From positions 53,443-100,179 of the forward strand of contig NZ_BBPM01000001.1 in NCBI RefSeq assembly GCF_000787775.1: a stretch of DNA of 46,737 nt, read 5' to 3'. This document shows positions 42,941 through 46,737 of the stretch, in pieces. Origin of the DNA: Streptacidiphilus carbonis. Its GTDB lineage: Bacteria > Actinomycetota > Actinomycetes > Streptomycetales > Streptomycetaceae. Position 1 is the stretch's first letter, and the number at the start of each line of letters is the position of its first letter. Made by a program: the position numbers and the translations under genes. The notes under the pieces are model-generated. The model did not search any database, was not told where the DNA came from, and saw only the letters and a program-made list of their open reading frames with translations.

Positions 42941-45034
42941 TCAGCCGACCGGGAGGGACTGTTCGGCCCAGATCGTCTTGCCGGTGGGGGTCTGCCGGGT
43001 GCCCCAGCCCTGGGTGAACTGGGCGACCATGTGCAGCCCCCGGCCGCCCTCGTCGTAGGTGCGGGCCCGGCGCAGGTGCGGGGTGGCGCTGTTGGCGTCG
43101 GAGACCTCGCAGATCAGCGTACGGTCGCGGATCAGCCGCAGCCCGATCGGGACGCCCCCGTACCGGATGGCGTTGGTGACCAGCTCGCTCACCACCAGCT
43201 CGGTGATGTACGCGGACTCCTCCAGCCCCCAGGCGGTGAGCTGGCGGCATGCCTGCGCGCGGGCGTCGGCGACGATCGCGGGGTTGGCGGGCAGCGCCCA
43301 GGTGGCGACCTGGTCGGCGTGCAGCACGCGGGTACGCGCGAGGAGCAGCGCGACGTCGTCGACCGGGTTGTCGGGGAGCACCGCCTTCAGCACGGCGTCG
43401 CAGGTGGCCTCCAGTGTCGGACCCGGGGTGGCCAGGGCCTGGCACAGCAGGTCGAGACCGGTGCCGATGTCGCGCTCCCGGCTCTCGATCAGGCCGTCGG
43501 TGCAGAAGGCGAGCAGGCTGCCTTCGGGCAGCTCCAGCTCGGCCGCCTCGAACGGCAGGCCGCCGACGCCCAGCGGGGGGCCGGGGGAGAGCCGGACCAC
43601 GCCGACCGTGCCGTCGGGCAGCAGCACGACCGGCGGCGGATGGCCGGCGCTGGCGAGGGTGCAGCTGCGGGAGACCGGGTCGTAGACCGCGTACAGGCAG
43701 GTGGCGCCCAGGTCGCCGGTGAGGTCGGCGTCGTCCGAGGTGAGGTGGTTGACCAGGTCGTCCAGGTGGGTCAGCAGTTCGTCCGGCGGCAGATCGACGT
43801 CGCCGAGGGTGCGGACCGCCATGCGGAGCCGCCCCATGGTGGCGGAGGCGTGGATGCCGTGGCCGACGACGTCGCCGACCACCAGGGCCACCCGGGTGCC
43901 GGACAGCGGGATCACGTCGAACCAGTCGCCGCCCACCCCGGCCCGGCCACCGGCCGGCAGATAGCGGAACGCGACCTCGACGGCGGCCTGTCCGGACAGC
44001 CCCTGCGGCAGCAGGCTGCGCTGCAGGGTGAGCGCGGTGGTGTGCTCACGGGTGTAGCGGCGGGCGTTGTCGACGCCGACGGCGGCCCGGCGGGCCAGCT
44101 CCTCGGCGAGCAGCAGGTCGTCCTGCTCGAACGGCTCCGAATCCCCCAGCCGGGCGAAGACGGCCACTCCGAGGGTGATCCCGCGGGCCTGCAGCGGGAC
44201 CGACATGACCGAGTGGAAGCCGTAGTCCCGGACGGTGCTGCTCCTCGAGTCGTGGTGCGCGAGCCACTCGACGACATCGGGGTCCGCGGTGCTGCTCAGC
44301 AGCGGCCTGCCCGTCGCCAGGCAGCGCGCGGGCGGCGAGTACCCGGGGTAGGTGTCCACCTGGCCCAGGCCGATGGCCGCCTCCGGAGCACCCTCGGTCG
44401 CCGACAGGTGGGCGACCCGGCGCAGCACCACGTCCGCGTCGACCGGGCCGGCGACCGGCTCCTCGCCCTGGAGCACGGAGTCGAGCAGATCGATGCTGAT
44501 GAAGTCGCTGAGCCGCGGTACGGCCAGTTCGGCCAGCTCCTGCGCGGTGCGCACCACGTCCAGGGTGGTGCCGATCCGCATGCCCGCCTCGTTCAGCAGC
44601 GCCAGCCGCTGCCGGGCCGAGTCCTGTCCGTCCGGCCCGCACACATGGCCTGCGGAGACGACGAACGCCTGGACCCCGCCGTCCCGGTCCAGCGACGGGT
44701 ACGCGTGCAGTGCGGTCTCGACGCGTCGGCCGTCCCGGTGCCGGAGCGCGGCCGAACCGCTCCACTCCTTCGCCCGGCCCCACTCCTTTGCCCCGCCCCG
44801 TTCCTGCGAACCGGACGGGGAGCGGCCGTCCGAGTCTCCCGACTCCTGGTCGGCGAGCAGTTCGGCCGCGGCCCGCCCAACGGCCTCCGCCGCGGAGTAG
44901 CCGAGCAGTCGCCGGGCCCCCTCGCTCCACCCGGTCACGATCCCCTGGAGGCTGACGGTGGCCGTGGCTGCAGGGGAAACGGCCTCTCCGTTCTCCATAC
45001 TCTCCAGAATGCGCGTCGCGTAAGAATCGGACAA
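42941..45034 (-). CDS. PAS-GAF-PP2C (SpoIIE-type) phosphatase with C-terminal HATPase domain
   Basis: 697 residues from TTG 45034; an ATG at 44998 is an alternative 12 codons later. PAS domain at about 25-130 (GIVTGWSEGARRLLGYSAAE), interrupted by a Lys/Trp repeat (KEWGRAKEW). GAF at about 145-330. SpoIIE-type PP2C at about 335-565 with LQRSLLPQGL and metal Asp residues D370 (VGGDWFDV), D388 (VVGDVVGHG), D513 (FCTDGLIE) and D560. RsbW-like HATPase at 585-697 with N621 (SELVTNAIRYGG) and EGGRGLHMV. Such proteins tune anti-sigma/anti-anti-sigma partner switching. It is unusual as first gene of a sugar-import operon. Confidence 0.92.
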   Translation of the reverse strand: MSDSYATRILESMENGEAVSPAATATVSLQGIVTGWSEGARRLLGYSAAEAVGRAAAELLADQESGDSDGRSPSGSQERGGAKEWGRAKEWSGSAALRHRDGRRVETALHAYPSLDRDGGVQAFVVSAGHVCGPDGQDSARQRLALLNEAGMRIGTTLDVVRTAQELAELAVPRLSDFISIDLLDSVLQGEEPVAGPVDADVVLRRVAHLSATEGAPEAAIGLGQVDTYPGYSPPARCLATGRPLLSSTADPDVVEWLAHHDSRSSTVRDYGFHSVMSVPLQARGITLGVAVFARLGDSEPFEQDDLLLAEELARRAAVGVDNARRYTREHTTALTLQRSLLPQGLSGQAAVEVAFRYLPAGGRAGVGGDWFDVIPLSGTRVALVVGDVVGHGIHASATMGRLRMAVRTLGDVDLPPDELLTHLDDLVNHLTSDDADLTGDLGATCLYAVYDPVSRSCTLASAGHPPPVVLLPDGTVGVVRLSPGPPLGVGGLPFEAAELELPEGSLLAFCTDGLIESRERDIGTGLDLLCQALATPGPTLEATCDAVLKAVLPDNPVDDVALLLARTRVLHADQVATWALPANPAIVADARAQACRQLTAWGLEESAYITELVVSELVTNAIRYGGVPIGLRLIRDRTLICEVSDANSATPHLRRARTYDEGGRGLHMVAQFTQGWGTRQTPTGKTIWAEQSLPVG

Positions 45035-45084
45035 ATTGTGCTATGTCACCCGGGTGACGTCCATTTGACCCCGCCGCCGCCGTG

Positions 45085-45345
45085 CTACAGCGGGGGTGTC
45101 GTTGCGCCGTGCTCCCGCAGGAACTCGATGGTCTGCGTCAGCGTCAGCTCTGTTCCGCCGGCACCCGGGCCCGTGCACCGCGCGTACCGGAAGCCGCCGT
45201 CGTGCCAGAACACCGCGTGCACCGTGTGGTCCGGCAGGGACAGCACCAGGCGGTCCCGGTCACGGACCACCTGCCACCCGAACACGCGGGCCCGCGCGTC
45301 CAGGTACTGCGTGTCGTGACTGGGCGGTACCTCCGGCGCGGCCAT
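45085..45345 (-). CDS. small hypothetical protein
   Basis: 86 residues from the ATG at 45345, with AGGA at a good distance; an ATG at 45399 would add 18 residues. Contains DTQYLDARARVFGWQVV, RLVLSLPDHTVHAVFWHDGGFRYARC and TLTQTIEFLREHGA. Codon use looks like real coding sequence. No family was recognised. Mixed beta/helix pattern, no membrane segment or signal. It lies 50 bp upstream of the phosphatase start on the same strand. Confidence 0.55.
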   Translation of the reverse strand: MAAPEVPPSHDTQYLDARARVFGWQVVRDRDRLVLSLPDHTVHAVFWHDGGFRYARCTGPGAGGTELTLTQTIEFLREHGATTPPL

Positions 45346-45456
45346 CCCTGGATCCTGCCAGCCGCCCCGCCGCGACCGTCCGAAGGCACGCCCGCACATC
45401 GCCCGGTCGGACGAACCGCCCCGGCCCTCCGGCGGCTCGGCGGGAGCAGGCTCGGA

Positions 45457-46737
45457 TCAGGCCAGGCCGAACCAGCCCAGCACGGTCTGCAGGAGCAGGA
45501 TCGTGGACATCGCTCCGACGGCGACCACGACCACGGTGGCGGCGATGCGGTAGCGGGGACTGTTGGCGGCGTCGCCCAGGACGCTGCGGCGGTTGGTGAG
45601 GATGAGCAGGTAGACCAGGACCACCGGGCTGATCAGGCCCTGCAGGACCTGGGTGCCGATGAGGAGTTTGATGACGTCGACCGGGGTCATGGCGACAGTG
45701 GCGCCCAGGGCGATCTGGGCGGTGAACAGCCCCAGGAACAGGGGCGCGTCCCGGAAGCTGCGGGAGACCGAGCGTTCCACCCCGGCCGCCTCGCCGATCG
45801 CGTAGCTGGCCGAGAGCGGGACGACCGCTCCGGCCAGGGCGGAGGCGCCGATCAGGCCCAGGGCGAAGAGGAGTTCGGCGCTCTGCCCGGCGACGGGCCT
45901 GAGGGCCGAGGCGGCCTGGGCGGCGGACTGCAGCGGTCCGGTGCCCCCGATGGCGGAGGCGGTGGCGATGATGATGGTGATGCTGATGACGCAGGCGAAC
46001 AGGGCGCCCAGCACGGCGTCGGCCCGGATCAGCGGGTAGTCCTGGGGTTTGGCGCCGCGGTCGACCACGCCGGCGGCGGCGTAGAACTGCATGTAGGGGC
46101 TGACGGTGGTGCCGATCAGGGCCACGCCGAGCAGGATGAACGCCTTGTCGGGCTGGACGTGCGGGATGACCAGGTGGGTTCCGACCTGGGCCCAGTGCGG
46201 TCGGCCCAGGATCATCGCGAGGGGGTAGGCGAAGAACACCAGTGACATCAGCAGGAAGATGCGCTCGGCGTAGCGGTAGGAGCCGAACAGGACCAGGGAC
46301 CACAGCATCAGCGCGGCCGGGGGGATGACGGCCCATTTGGGCACGCCGAGCAGTTCGAAGGCGGCGCCGATGCCGGCGAACTCGCTGACGACCAGTCCGG
46401 TGTTGGCCAGCAGCAGGCAGAACAGCGCCAGCGCGGTCAGACGCAGGCTGAACTGCTCGCGGATCAGCGCGCCCAGGCCCTTTCCGGTGTGGGCGCCGAG
46501 GCGGACCGCCATCTCCTGGACCATCACCAGCGCGACGGTGACCAGGACCATGAAGAAAAGGGTCCCGTAGGTGTACTGGGAGCCGGCGGTGGCGTAGGTG
46601 GCGATGCCGGCGGCGTCGTTGCCGGCGTTGGCCGCCACCAGGCCGGGTCCGGCGATCGCCGCGACCACGGCGAGGCGTCCCCAGCGGCGGCGCGGCCGGG
46701 GGCCGGCGGGGGCCAGCGCGCCGGGGTCCTGCGGGAC
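45457..46737 (-). CDS. NRAMP-related metal transporter, 5' end outside the window
   Basis: At least 426 residues; the frame is open to the right edge, so the start is missing. About eleven membrane segments. The canonical NRAMP TM1 motif DPGN appears as NDAAG (GPGLVAANAGNDAAGIATY), and the TM6 MPH motif appears as SPY (GTTVSPYMQFY). The first Asp is thus kept, while the Asn and Met metal ligands are changed. The rest (VVPLSASYAIGEAAGVERSVSRSFRDAP, VDVIKLLIGTQVLQG) is NRAMP-like. NRAMP-related proteins without the canonical motif are known to move Mg2+ or other ions. Confidence 0.82.
   Translation of the reverse strand, partial: VPQDPGALAPAGPRPRRRWGRLAVVAAIAGPGLVAANAGNDAAGIATYATAGSQYTYGTLFFMVLVTVALVMVQEMAVRLGAHTGKGLGALIREQFSLRLTALALFCLLLANTGLVVSEFAGIGAAFELLGVPKWAVIPPAALMLWSLVLFGSYRYAERIFLLMSLVFFAYPLAMILGRPHWAQVGTHLVIPHVQPDKAFILLGVALIGTTVSPYMQFYAAAGVVDRGAKPQDYPLIRADAVLGALFACVISITIIIATASAIGGTGPLQSAAQAASALRPVAGQSAELLFALGLIGASALAGAVVPLSASYAIGEAAGVERSVSRSFRDAPLFLGLFTAQIALGATVAMTPVDVIKLLIGTQVLQGLISPVVLVYLLILTNRRSVLGDAANSPRYRIAATVVVVAVGAMSTILLLQTVLGWFGLA

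Noticed and set aside
42905-45319. 804-codon open frame on the plus strand
   Set aside because: Antisense to the phosphatase gene, whose PP2C and HATPase motifs are complete on the other strand.

Overview
The window is very GC-rich, with GTG and TTG starts, many 1-4 bp stop/start overlaps, LacI, GntR and TetR regulators and actinobacterial families such as DUF6153 and Cgl0159-like aldolases. It is a chromosomal segment of a Streptomyces-like soil actinomycete; the species cannot be told from sequence alone. No rRNA, tRNA or CRISPR was seen.

Region 1 (about 1-7.6 kb) is a worn accessory zone. It holds the end of an alpha/beta-hydrolase gene, a decayed transposase scrap, a tail-anchored DnaJ-type cysteine-rich protein, and a complete 1.3 kb IS3-family element (1655..2954) whose right end sits inside a headless ArsR-type regulator. 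A transaldolase follows. Next are a DUF6153 protein and a Met-rich lipoprotein behind a CsoR-like inverted repeat, probably a copper-linked pair. Last is an intact TetR regulator facing an ABC transporter operon that has lost both ends of its coding content.

Region 2 (7.6-18.3 kb) holds a HAD hydrolase and then an alpha-galactoside locus on the minus strand: two permeases, a binding lipoprotein, a LacI repressor, a GH36 alpha-galactosidase, and a secreted clan GH-A hydrolase with carbohydrate-binding modules. Three TTACCGGTAA-type operators sit at the two likely promoters.

Region 3 (18.3-23.3 kb) is a compact LacI-controlled module: VOC protein, Gfo/Idh/MocA oxidoreductase and TIM-barrel isomerase on the minus strand, with a second oxidoreductase and its LacI on the plus strand. 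The two arms face each other across a 12-bp inverted repeat. It has no kinase or transporter of its own.

Region 4 (23.3-38.9 kb) is a full myo-inositol catabolic locus. The minus operon runs iolE, ABC importer (binding protein, permease, ATPase), iolG, iolH, a headless phytanoyl-CoA dioxygenase, an SDR and a second inositol-dehydrogenase-like gene. The divergent plus operon runs iolC, Cgl0159-like aldolase, iolB, iolD, mmsA/iolA and a GntR regulator. Together they would import inositol, oxidise it to inosose, dehydrate it, open the ring, isomerise, phosphorylate, cleave, and convert malonic semialdehyde to acetyl-CoA. A TGTNANGACA box recurs in the divergent promoter region and in front of gntR.

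Region 5 (39-46.7 kb) is a tightly coupled minus-strand operon. It starts with a PAS-GAF-PP2C-HATPase phosphatase, continues with a LacI-like protein lacking its DNA-binding domain, and ends with a sugar ABC importer. Upstream lie a small hypothetical gene and an NRAMP-related transporter that runs off the right edge.
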